In this document: positions 1-6,028 of the stretch, piece by piece
How positions within the stretch are numbered: position 1 is the stretch's first letter
Layout: each line of letters begins with the position of its first letter
DNA from: an uncultured Flavobacteriales bacterium
Lineage (GTDB): Bacteria > Bacteroidota > Bacteroidia > Flavobacteriales > Vicingaceae
DNA: 6,673 bases
Assembly (NCBI GenBank): GCA_913052515.1
Contig: CAJXFJ010000096.1
Span: forward strand, 1-6,673
Direction: 5' to 3'
Program-made: the position numbers and the translations under genes
The notes under the pieces: model-generated
Told to the model about the DNA's origin: nothing
The model's input: the letters and a program-made list of their open reading frames with translations, nothing else
Databases searched by the model: none

Positions 1-2145
1 AAGCATGGTAAAGGCATCTTGATGATTTTAGAAAAAAATAATGAAAGCAACCCTCGTTTCTTTAGCCGAAATCTCATGTGCCCTACTTCGGGAATTTCTT
101 ATGACGAACCAGCACCAAACTCCTTTTCATTTAATTCTCCTTATGGCGCTTGTCCAAAATGCAGCGGTTTGGGAGAAGTTGCAGAAGCAAGTAGAGATAA
201 AATAATTCCTGATGCTTCGAAATCTATTAAAAATGGTGGAATAGCCCCTTTAGGAGATTTTAAAAACAAGTGGATTTTTTCGCAACTAGAAAAAGTATTA
301 AACCACTTTGGAAGTAAGCTCACTACACCTATTAAGGATATTTCTGAAGAGGCATTGAGTATCATCTTATACGGCACAAATTCTGCTTTAAGAATTGAAG
401 AAAAAATAGGCAATAGCACTACCAAAAGAGCTTTTGAGTTTGAAGGAGTAATTAATTTCATACAGCGCCAATACGAAGAAAGTGACTCTAAGCAAGTTGG
501 CAAATGGGCTGAACAATTTATGAATAAAATTGAATGCCCTGCATGCAATGGAAGCAGAATAAGCAAGCAAGCTAGACATTTTAAAATTGGAGACAAAAAC
601 ATTGCAGATTTAGCCAAGCTAGATATTGAAGATTTGAACAACTGGTTTAATTCCATTGAAGAAAAACTAGATGAAAGAAAGAATTTACTTGCAAGAGAAA
701 TTTTAAAAGAGATTCGAAATCGGATTGGATTTTTACTCGATGTAGGTTTAACGTATTTATCACTTAATCGAACTGCAAAATCATTATCTGGTGGTGAAGC
801 ACAGCGAATAAGATTAGCGACACAAATTGGGTCTCAGTTGGTAGGAGTCCTTTATATTTTAGATGAACCAAGTATTGGATTACATCAGAGAGATAATCAC
901 CAGCTGATTGGTGCGCTTCAAAACTTAAGAGACATAGGAAACTCTGTTATCGTTGTTGAGCATGATAAAGACATTATGTTAGCTGCAGACCATCTAATTG
1001 ACATTGGTCCAAAAGCAGGCTTGCATGGCGGAGAGGTGGTAGCAGAAGGAAGTCCTAAAAGCTTAATGAAGGGAAATTCAACGACTGCGCAGTACTTAAA
1101 TGGAGAATTAAATATTGAAATTCCAACCAAAAGAAGAAAAGGAAATGGAAAAAAGCTCACTTTAAAAGGAGCAAGCGGAAACAACCTACAACAAGTTAAT
1201 GTCAGTTTTCCCTTAGGAACCCTGATTTGTGTTAGTGGAGTTTCCGGAAGTGGTAAATCAACACTAATAGATGGTACGCTTTACCCGATTTTGAATGCAG
1301 AACTCTATCGAGGAAAAAGAAAGCCACATGCATACAAAAGCATCTCAGGTTTAAAAAACATTGATAAAGTGATTGAAATCGATCAATCACCTATTGGAAG
1401 GACTCCGCGTTCTAATCCAGCTACTTATTCCGGAGTTTTCACAGACATTAGAACACTTTATGCTAATCTAGCCGAAGCAAAAATCAGAGGATACAAAGCC
1501 GGAAGATTCTCATTTAATGTGAAAGGTGGTAGATGCGAAAAATGCCAAGGCGCTGGTGTCATGACAGTTGAAATGAACTTCTTACCGGATGTTTATGTTG
1601 AATGTCCAGAGTGTCATGGAAAGCGATTTAATCGAGAAACTTTAGAAATTCGATTTAAGAGTAAATCCATTAGTGATGTTTTGAATATGACCATTAATCA
1701 AGCGGTTACTTTTTTTGAAAACATTCCTTCCATTTATCTAAAAATCAAAACCTTGCAAGACGTTGGTTTGGGCTATGTGCATTTAGGTCAAGCTTCCACT
1801 ACTCTATCTGGCGGTGAAGCGCAAAGAGTAAAATTGGCTTCAGAACTTGCCAAACGCAGCACAGGAAAAACATTCTATATACTGGACGAACCAACAACTG
1901 GATTGCATTTTGAAGATATTCGAATTTTGTTGAAGGTGCTTAATAAATTAGTCGATAGTGGAAATACGGTCTTAATTATTGAACATAATTTAGATATTGT
2001 AAAAGTGGCAGACTATGTTATTGATCTAGGACCAGGTGGTGGAAAAAATGGAGGAAAAATAGTAGCGAGTGGAACTCCTGAACAAGTTGCAAAAGTGAAA
2101 GAAAGTCATACAGCCACTTATTTAAAAGAAGAATTGAAAGTATGA
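1..2145 (+). CDS. uvrA: Excinuclease ABC subunit A (UvrA), 5'-truncated by the window edge
   Basis: UvrA is the cytoplasmic dimeric ATPase of nucleotide excision repair; it finds distorted DNA and loads UvrB. The frame is open from base 1, so the TTG/ATG codons near base 19 are internal, not starts. 714 codons are present. Against the usual length of about 940 residues, roughly 225 N-terminal residues, including the first Walker A, lie outside. Visible, numbered from the first codon: zinc module 1 (C27, C51, C54, with Ser30 where a cysteine is usual); a CPACNGSR segment near 178; first ABC signature LSGGEAQR at 262-269 and Walker B LYILDEP at 284-290; second Walker A GVSGSGKS at 413-420; zinc finger 2 with C512, C515, C535, C538; second signature LSGGEAQR at 602-609 and Walker B YILDEP at 626-631. 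The terminal TGA overlaps the next gene's ATG. Identity is certain; the full N-terminus is not visible. Confidence 0.98.
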   Translation, partial: KHGKGILMILEKNNESNPRFFSRNLMCPTSGISYDEPAPNSFSFNSPYGACPKCSGLGEVAEASRDKIIPDASKSIKNGGIAPLGDFKNKWIFSQLEKVLNHFGSKLTTPIKDISEEALSIILYGTNSALRIEEKIGNSTTKRAFEFEGVINFIQRQYEESDSKQVGKWAEQFMNKIECPACNGSRISKQARHFKIGDKNIADLAKLDIEDLNNWFNSIEEKLDERKNLLAREILKEIRNRIGFLLDVGLTYLSLNRTAKSLSGGEAQRIRLATQIGSQLVGVLYILDEPSIGLHQRDNHQLIGALQNLRDIGNSVIVVEHDKDIMLAADHLIDIGPKAGLHGGEVVAEGSPKSLMKGNSTTAQYLNGELNIEIPTKRRKGNGKKLTLKGASGNNLQQVNVSFPLGTLICVSGVSGSGKSTLIDGTLYPILNAELYRGKRKPHAYKSISGLKNIDKVIEIDQSPIGRTPRSNPATYSGVFTDIRTLYANLAEAKIRGYKAGRFSFNVKGGRCEKCQGAGVMTVEMNFLPDVYVECPECHGKRFNRETLEIRFKSKSISDVLNMTINQAVTFFENIPSIYLKIKTLQDVGLGYVHLGQASTTLSGGEAQRVKLASELAKRSTGKTFYILDEPTTGLHFEDIRILLKVLNKLVDSGNTVLIIEHNLDIVKVADYVIDLGPGGGKNGGKIVASGTPEQVAKVKESHTATYLKEELKV

Positions 2146-2837
2146 AAGAAGAAAAGAAAGATTCAGAAAAGGAATGGACTGAAATAAAGAGTAACGATTC
2201 ATGGGCGGTTTTTAAAATCATGTCTGAATTTGTAAACGGCTTTGAAAGTTTATCAAAAATAGGTCCTTGTGTTTCAATATTTGGTTCAGCTAGAACCAAA
2301 GAAGACCATAAGTATTATAAGATTGCCGATGAACTTGCTTTTGAATTATGTCAAAAAGGCTATGGAATTATTACTGGAGGTGGGCCAGGTATTATGGAAG
2401 CTGCTAACCGAGGAGCTCACCGTGCCAATGGAAAGTCTGTAGGACTGAATATTGATTTACCTTTTGAACAAAACAACAATCCATATATCGATAAAGATAA
2501 ATCCTTACAATTCAATTACTTTTTTGTTAGAAAACTCATGTTTGTTAAATATGCTCAAGGATTTGTTGTATTGCCGGGAGGCTTTGGAACACTTGATGAA
2601 TTATTTGAAGCATTAACACTTATTCAAACCTATAAAATAAGTCGTTTTCCAATTGTATTGATGAGTAAGAGCTTTTGGGGTGGAATTATCGATTGGATAA
2701 AAAATGTACTGTTAGAATCAAATAACAATATCAGTAAAGAAGATTTAGATTTATTCTACTTAGCCGATTCGGTAGAAGAGGCCGTTGAGTATATTGAAAA
2801 CTTCAATAAAAACTCTGGATTAAGACCGAATTTCTAA
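2142..2837 (+). CDS. LOG-family (TIGR00730-type) nucleoside 5'-monophosphate phosphoribohydrolase
   Basis: A 231-residue Rossmann-fold protein of the lysine-decarboxylase-like/LOG family. Characterised members hydrolyse the N-glycosidic bond of nucleoside monophosphates (cytokinin riboside 5'-monophosphate in plants, AMP or other NMPs in bacteria), releasing base and ribose 5-phosphate. Visible: FGSAR at 47-51, glycine-rich GGGPGIMEAANRGA at 79-92, the Arg130-Lys131 pair in FFVRKLMF, and the family signature PGGFGTLDE at 145-153, whose final Glu is the expected catalytic acid. A charged N-terminal extension of about 40 residues precedes the core, making it longer than the roughly 190-residue short LOGs. 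The ATG sits inside the uvrA stop (ATGA), so translation is probably coupled. The 3' end overlaps cinA on the other strand by 18 bp. The family is sure; the substrate is not, and old 'lysine decarboxylase' labels for this family should not be used. Confidence 0.93.
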   Translation: MKEEKKDSEKEWTEIKSNDSWAVFKIMSEFVNGFESLSKIGPCVSIFGSARTKEDHKYYKIADELAFELCQKGYGIITGGGPGIMEAANRGAHRANGKSVGLNIDLPFEQNNNPYIDKDKSLQFNYFFVRKLMFVKYAQGFVVLPGGFGTLDELFEALTLIQTYKISRFPIVLMSKSFWGGIIDWIKNVLLESNNNISKEDLDLFYLADSVEEAVEYIENFNKNSGLRPNF

Positions 2838-4079
2838 TTGGCGATTTAAAGCTCTTCTAAGCAAACTAATTGCTGCAAGTGACGCTCTATGGATGTTTCT
2901 TTCTCTGTTCTTTTCAAACTTATATTTTTTAGAATATACGCCATCTTTTGAGGCTATAGCAATCCAAACCGTTCCAACCGGTTTTTCTTCAGATCCACCA
3001 TCAGGTCCTGCAACTCCTGAGGTCGCTAATGCAAAATCCACATTCATTTTCAGTCGCACCTGATTGGCCATTTGTTCAACAACTTGTTTACTTACTGCGC
3101 CATATTCATTAATAAGTTGTTCATCTACGCCTAGAACATCGCTCTTTACTTGGTTTGCGTAAGATACTACACTACCCATAAAATAAGCCGAACTACCCGG
3201 CACACTCGTAAATAAATGAGCTAAATACCCCCCTGTACAACTTTCAGCCGTAGCCACTGTCAATCCTCTATCTATCAACTCATTTGCTATAGCCTCTTCT
3301 GCTTTTGTATCATTAACCCCAAATATATACTCTGGTATTAAACGGTATAATTCATTGGTTTTAATCCTTACTTTTTCCTCTAACACTTGAGAATCAATAC
3401 CTTCGGCCGTTAATCGAATTTTTACCACTCCAGGTGAAGGTAAATATGCAATTTTAATATTTTCTTGAACTAAACTTTCTTCCCAATCCTTAATCTGTTC
3501 AGCTAAGAAAGATTCTCCTACACCTTCGGTCATTATGGTATGGTGATGTATAGCAGGAAGTTTATATGAGTTTTTTATTCTAGGTAGCACTTTTTCTTGC
3601 ATGAGGTGCTTCATCTCATAAGGAACCCCTGGAAGTGAGACCAACACTTTCCCCTCTTTCTCAAACCACATACCCGAAGCTGTTCCAACCATATTATCTA
3701 AAACAATACAATCTTCTGGTAAGTCTGCTTGCTGCCGATTAACTTCTAATATGGCTCTTGCTCTGGAAGAAAAAAAGGATTCAATCCGTTGAAGTACCTC
3801 TTTATTCCTCACCAAGTTGGTTTCAAAATATTCACAAAGTACATGCTTAGTAATATCATCCTTTGTGGGGCCTAATCCTCCTGTAGTGATTACAAAATTT
3901 GACTCTTGAAGCGATTTATCAATTTGTGCTAAAATAGATTCTCGTTCATCTTTAATAGATGTAATCTGCCTTATTTTAATACCAAGACTATTAAACTGCT
4001 TGGCCATCCAAGCAGAATTTGTATCAATCGTTTGACCAATTAAAATTTCATCTCCAATCGTAATTAGATCAACTTCCAT
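2820..4079 (-). CDS. cinA: CinA: ADP-ribose pyrophosphatase-like domain fused to NMN deamidase (PncC) domain
   Basis: A full-length 419-residue CinA, matching the usual 410-425. The N-terminal MoCF-biosynthesis-like/COG1058 domain (about 1-170) begins right at the ATG with MEVDLITIGDEIL and contains GDEILIGQTIDTNS (9-22), TTGGLGPTKDD (65-75) and LPGVPYEM (149-156). The C-terminal PncC domain (about 258-415) contains AESCTGG with the presumed nucleophile Ser280, then Tyr307 and Lys312 in SYANQVK, and SGVAGPDGG (354-362). In characterised homologues the C-terminal domain converts nicotinamide mononucleotide to nicotinate mononucleotide (pyridine nucleotide salvage) and the N-terminal domain hydrolyses ADP-ribose; both are inferred here. 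'Competence-induced' is a historical name and does not show that this organism is competent. The gene lies 15 bases downstream of usp on the same strand, suggesting co-transcription. The start has no Shine-Dalgarno; a T7 run (4086-4092, minus strand) lies just before it. Confidence 0.96.
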   Translation of the reverse strand: MEVDLITIGDEILIGQTIDTNSAWMAKQFNSLGIKIRQITSIKDERESILAQIDKSLQESNFVITTGGLGPTKDDITKHVLCEYFETNLVRNKEVLQRIESFFSSRARAILEVNRQQADLPEDCIVLDNMVGTASGMWFEKEGKVLVSLPGVPYEMKHLMQEKVLPRIKNSYKLPAIHHHTIMTEGVGESFLAEQIKDWEESLVQENIKIAYLPSPGVVKIRLTAEGIDSQVLEEKVRIKTNELYRLIPEYIFGVNDTKAEEAIANELIDRGLTVATAESCTGGYLAHLFTSVPGSSAYFMGSVVSYANQVKSDVLGVDEQLINEYGAVSKQVVEQMANQVRLKMNVDFALATSGVAGPDGGSEEKPVGTVWIAIASKDGVYSKKYKFEKNRERNIHRASLAAISLLRRALNRQLEIRS

Positions 4080-4094
4080 AGAAATAAAAAAACG

Positions 4095-5000
4095 CTATAT
4101 GTAAAATGGTCTGTAATCACCTGCTAATTGGTCTTGACCAAAGCTTGTTACAGTTTCAATTGGGGTTACACTTAAAACAGGAATTTTTGAGTGGTTTACT
4201 ATTTGCTGAGCATAAGGACCAACAAACAATCCAGTTGCTGCTTCTTGTTCAGTCATTATAACGATTAAATCCGCATTTACTTCTTTTGCGTGTTTTATCG
4301 TCATATCCGCAATATTCTCTCCATGATTAAAGCTCGTTTTAAAAGCTACTCCTTCATCAGATAAATACTCTTCTATTTGCTTAACCTTTAAGTTAAATAC
4401 ATTTTTTTCATCCTCATGTTCTTCTGTAATTAAAGCACCAATATGAATAGTTGCACCAAATCGCTTCGCCAAATGCGCAGCTTCAGCAACTTTATCTCTT
4501 GTATGTTTAGAACTATCAATTGGTAAAGCGATGTTTTGATATCCAAATTTATCAGCATGCTTCTGAACGGTTAAAACTGGCATGGTTGAAGCCGTTACTA
4601 CCCTGTATGCATTGCTTCCAATGAAAAACTCTTCCAAGCCACTAGCTCCATGAGAACCCATCACAATCATATCAACATCCAAATCTTTTGCAGCTGCAAC
4701 AATTTCTCTACTCGGATTACCATCTCTTATTTCAATATGAACATTTACTCCATATCTATCCTTAAAACTAGATGCCATTTTACTTAATTCTTCTTTGGCA
4801 CTTTCTTTTACTTTTTGCATTTCAGAAGCGACATCCAACATTGGAAAAACATCACTGGACATAGGTGTAAACACATGTAACAAATGCAACGATGAGCCAA
4901 ATTTGGCGCATAAGTTAGAGGCATGCTCTAATGCCATTTTTGAGGTTTCTGAAAAATCGACTGGGATTAAAATGGTTTTAACTTCTAATGTTCTTTTCAT
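4095..5000 (-). CDS. Universal stress protein, two tandem Usp domains (second one degenerate)
   Basis: A 301-residue cytoplasmic UspA-family protein with two consecutive Usp folds. Domain 1 (about 6-146) begins KTILIPVDFSETS with the ATP-site Asp15, and holds the intact nucleotide-binding motif G-x2-G-x9-G-S as Gly115, Gly118, Gly128, Ser129. Domain 2 (about 153-277) has the opening NIALPIDSS and closing IPVLSVTP, but its motif region reads MTEQEAATGLFVGPYAQQ (249-266), lacking the first two glycines and the G-S pair, so it probably does not bind ATP. Tandem Usp proteins are associated with stress and growth-arrest responses, but the precise role is rarely known and is not shown here. The ATG at 4998-5000 is chosen because the first beta strand follows within eight residues. 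It is probably the first gene of a usp-cinA transcript reading away from the phosphorylase gene. Family assignment is firm. Confidence 0.94.
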   Translation of the reverse strand: MKRTLEVKTILIPVDFSETSKMALEHASNLCAKFGSSLHLLHVFTPMSSDVFPMLDVASEMQKVKESAKEELSKMASSFKDRYGVNVHIEIRDGNPSREIVAAAKDLDVDMIVMGSHGASGLEEFFIGSNAYRVVTASTMPVLTVQKHADKFGYQNIALPIDSSKHTRDKVAEAAHLAKRFGATIHIGALITEEHEDEKNVFNLKVKQIEEYLSDEGVAFKTSFNHGENIADMTIKHAKEVNADLIVIMTEQEAATGLFVGPYAQQIVNHSKIPVLSVTPIETVTSFGQDQLAGDYRPFYI

Positions 5001-5021
5001 GGTAGGTTGAATTTGTCACGA

Positions 5022-5037
5022 ATTTATTCAAATAAAT
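5022..5037. repeat. AT-rich dyad, copy 1 of a repeated TTTATTCAAATA element
   Basis: ATTTATT and AATAAAT form perfect 7-bp inverted arms around a central CA. The 12-mer TTTATTCAAATA (5023-5034) recurs exactly at 5073-5084. This copy lies in the presumed 5' untranslated region of usp. It looks like a possible protein-binding site, but AT-rich intergenic DNA yields such palindromes by chance, so function is unproven. Confidence 0.4.
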
Positions 5038-5050
5038 CTATCTAATAAAC

Positions 5051-5082
5051 CAAAAATTTAGTCCTTTTGTTCTTTATTCAAA
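5051..5082 (-). promoter_or_regulatory. Candidate Bacteroidota-type promoter for usp-cinA
   Basis: Read on the minus strand, TTTG (5082-5079) is followed after a 20-base spacer by AATTTTTG (5058-5051). The Bacteroidota consensus is TTTG, 17-23 bases, then TAnnTTTG; only the first T of the -7 box differs. Transcription would start near 5045, leaving a leader of about 45 bases before the usp ATG. The TTTG lies inside the second dyad element, so a protein bound there could block the promoter. Inferred from consensus only. Confidence 0.35.
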
Positions 5083-5086
5083 TACA
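5073..5086. repeat. AT-rich dyad, copy 2 of the TTTATTCAAATA element
   Basis: An exact copy of the 12-mer at 5023-5034, offset by 50 bp in the same orientation. The dyad is slightly weaker here (TTTATT, CA, AATACA; one mismatch between arms). It sits 6-19 bases before the phosphorylase ATG and covers the -33 TTTG of the candidate usp promoter, so it could affect both divergent genes. Confidence 0.4.
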
Positions 5087-5091
5087 TTAAC

Positions 5092-5958
5092 ATGCTTCAT
5101 CCGTCTGAATTAGTTTTAACTCCTGAAGGAGCGATTTATCATTTAAACCTTAAACCTCATCAAATAGGCAGGAAAATCATAGTAGCCGGTGATCCTGGAC
5201 GAATCAAGCAAATTTCACTCTACTTTGATAGTCTAGACCATGTGGTTGAAAATAGAGAGTTTGTCACTCATACCGGAACTTTAAATGGTGAAAAAATTAC
5301 GGCCTTGGCAACCGGAATCGGGACAGACAATATTGACATTGTATTAAATGAATTAGATGCTTTGGTGAATATTGATCTTGAAAAAAGAGAAATTAAAGAA
5401 GAGCATACATCGCTTCAAATTGTCCGAATTGGAACTTGTGGTTCACTTCAAGAAGATGTTCCTGCTGACGAAGTTGTGGTTTCTACACATGCTTTTGGAT
5501 TAGATGGAGTTATGAATTTCTATGATGTAGAGTATACTGAAGAAGAAGAAAATTTAAAACAAGAAATTCTGAAACAGTGTAATTGGCCTAAGAGCTTCAA
5601 TCAACCTTATTTGGTTGAAGGAAACAAAGAATTTGTCAATAAAATTGGTGAAAATTACCATAGAGGAATCACCATTACAGCTAATGGATTTTATGCGCCT
5701 CAAGGAAGACAACTAAGACTAAAAGCAAAAGACCCAGATTTAAATGAAAGATTGAGATCCTTTTCATTTGAAAACAATCGGATTGTGAATTATGAAATGG
5801 AAACCTCAGCACTTTACGGTTTAAGCAAAGCGCTTGGTCATGATGCTTGCACGGTATGTGCGGTTGTAGCCAATAGATATGCCAACTCTTTTAGCAAGAA
5901 TTATAAAGGAGTGATTGATCAGTTAATCAAAGAAGTACTTTCTAAACTGGTTGATTAA
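5092..5958 (+). CDS. Nucleoside phosphorylase, probably uridine phosphorylase
   Basis: A 288-residue enzyme of the PNP/UDP phosphorylase family 1, expected to catalyse reversible phosphorolysis of uridine to uracil and ribose 1-phosphate (pyrimidine salvage, cytoplasm). Visible: phosphate-loop GDPGR at 33-37; RIGTCGS at 112-118, matching the phosphate-contacting RIGTTG of E. coli Udp; FYAPQGR at 200-206, which lines up with FYPGQER of E. coli Udp and keeps the uracil-reading Gln204 and Arg206; and NYEMET at 233-238 with the ribose-binding Glu-Met-Glu. The Gln/Arg pair favours uridine over purine nucleosides. It is longer than E. coli Udp (253 residues), partly from a charged insertion of about 14 residues near 92-106 (EKREIKEEHT). 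The start has no Shine-Dalgarno, but PSELVLTPEGAIYHL directly after the ATG fits a family N-terminus. It is transcribed divergently from usp. Family is certain; uridine preference is likely. Confidence 0.9.
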   Translation: MLHPSELVLTPEGAIYHLNLKPHQIGRKIIVAGDPGRIKQISLYFDSLDHVVENREFVTHTGTLNGEKITALATGIGTDNIDIVLNELDALVNIDLEKREIKEEHTSLQIVRIGTCGSLQEDVPADEVVVSTHAFGLDGVMNFYDVEYTEEEENLKQEILKQCNWPKSFNQPYLVEGNKEFVNKIGENYHRGITITANGFYAPQGRQLRLKAKDPDLNERLRSFSFENNRIVNYEMETSALYGLSKALGHDACTVCAVVANRYANSFSKNYKGVIDQLIKEVLSKLVD

Positions 5959-5959
5959 C

Positions 5960-5984
5960 AAAGGCTAGTGAATAACTACTTTTT
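5960..5984 (+). terminator. Weak candidate terminator hairpin after the phosphorylase gene
   Basis: AAAG (5960-5963) and TAGT (5966-5969) can pair with CTTT (5979-5982) and ACTA (5975-5978), leaving a two-base bulge and a five-base loop. The T run 5980-5984 is shared between stem and tail. The stem is short and AT-rich, so read-through into the next gene is quite possible. Confidence 0.2.
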
Positions 5985-6012
5985 CTAAAACATGAAGGCT
6001 TTAGTCATTGTC

Positions 6013-6020
6013 TAATTTTG
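6013..6020 (+). promoter_or_regulatory. Isolated -7-like box before the SirB1-like gene
   Basis: TAATTTTG matches the Bacteroidota -7 consensus TAnnTTTG at every fixed position. No TTTG is found 17-23 bases upstream, and the start of transcription would fall only a few bases before the ATG at 6029. It is either a chance match or a promoter giving a nearly leaderless transcript. Confidence 0.2.
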
Positions 6021-6028
6021 TATTAGGC

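Noticed and set aside
19..24. TTG/ATG near the left edge as a start for a short UvrA-like protein
   Set aside because: The frame is open from base 1 and the residues before it (KHGKGI) fit internal UvrA sequence; the gene is simply cut by the window edge.
141..656. A 171-codon open frame on the minus strand inside uvrA
   Set aside because: It is wholly antisense to strongly conserved UvrA sequence, resembles no family I know, and has a leucine/serine-rich composition typical of reverse-complement reading of AT-rich coding DNA.
918..1184. Antisense open frame of 88 codons inside uvrA
   Set aside because: Shadow of the conserved UvrA frame, with a hydrophobic, proline-rich translation and no recognisable features.
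2018..2299. Minus-strand frame of 93 codons across the uvrA-LOG junction
   Set aside because: Antisense to two clear genes; the translation is a low-complexity Leu/Phe/Ser run.
4086..4092. T7 run (minus strand) in the 15-base usp-cinA gap, considered as a terminator tail
   Set aside because: No stable hairpin precedes it on the minus strand, and the AT-rich gap before a start codon is normal in this kind of genome.
4128..4141. Inverted repeat TTGGTC-TT-GACCAA near the 3' end of usp
   Set aside because: It lies inside the usp coding sequence (FGQDQ), has a short stem and no following T run, so it is not a convincing terminator or operator.
4795..5010. Plus-strand frame of 71 codons opposite the start of usp
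   Set aside because: Antisense to the conserved first Usp domain, with no plausible product.
5992..6015. Seven-residue open frame (MKALVIV) between the phosphorylase and SirB1-like genes
   Set aside because: Too short to judge, without a ribosome site or regulatory codon bias; chance is the simplest explanation.
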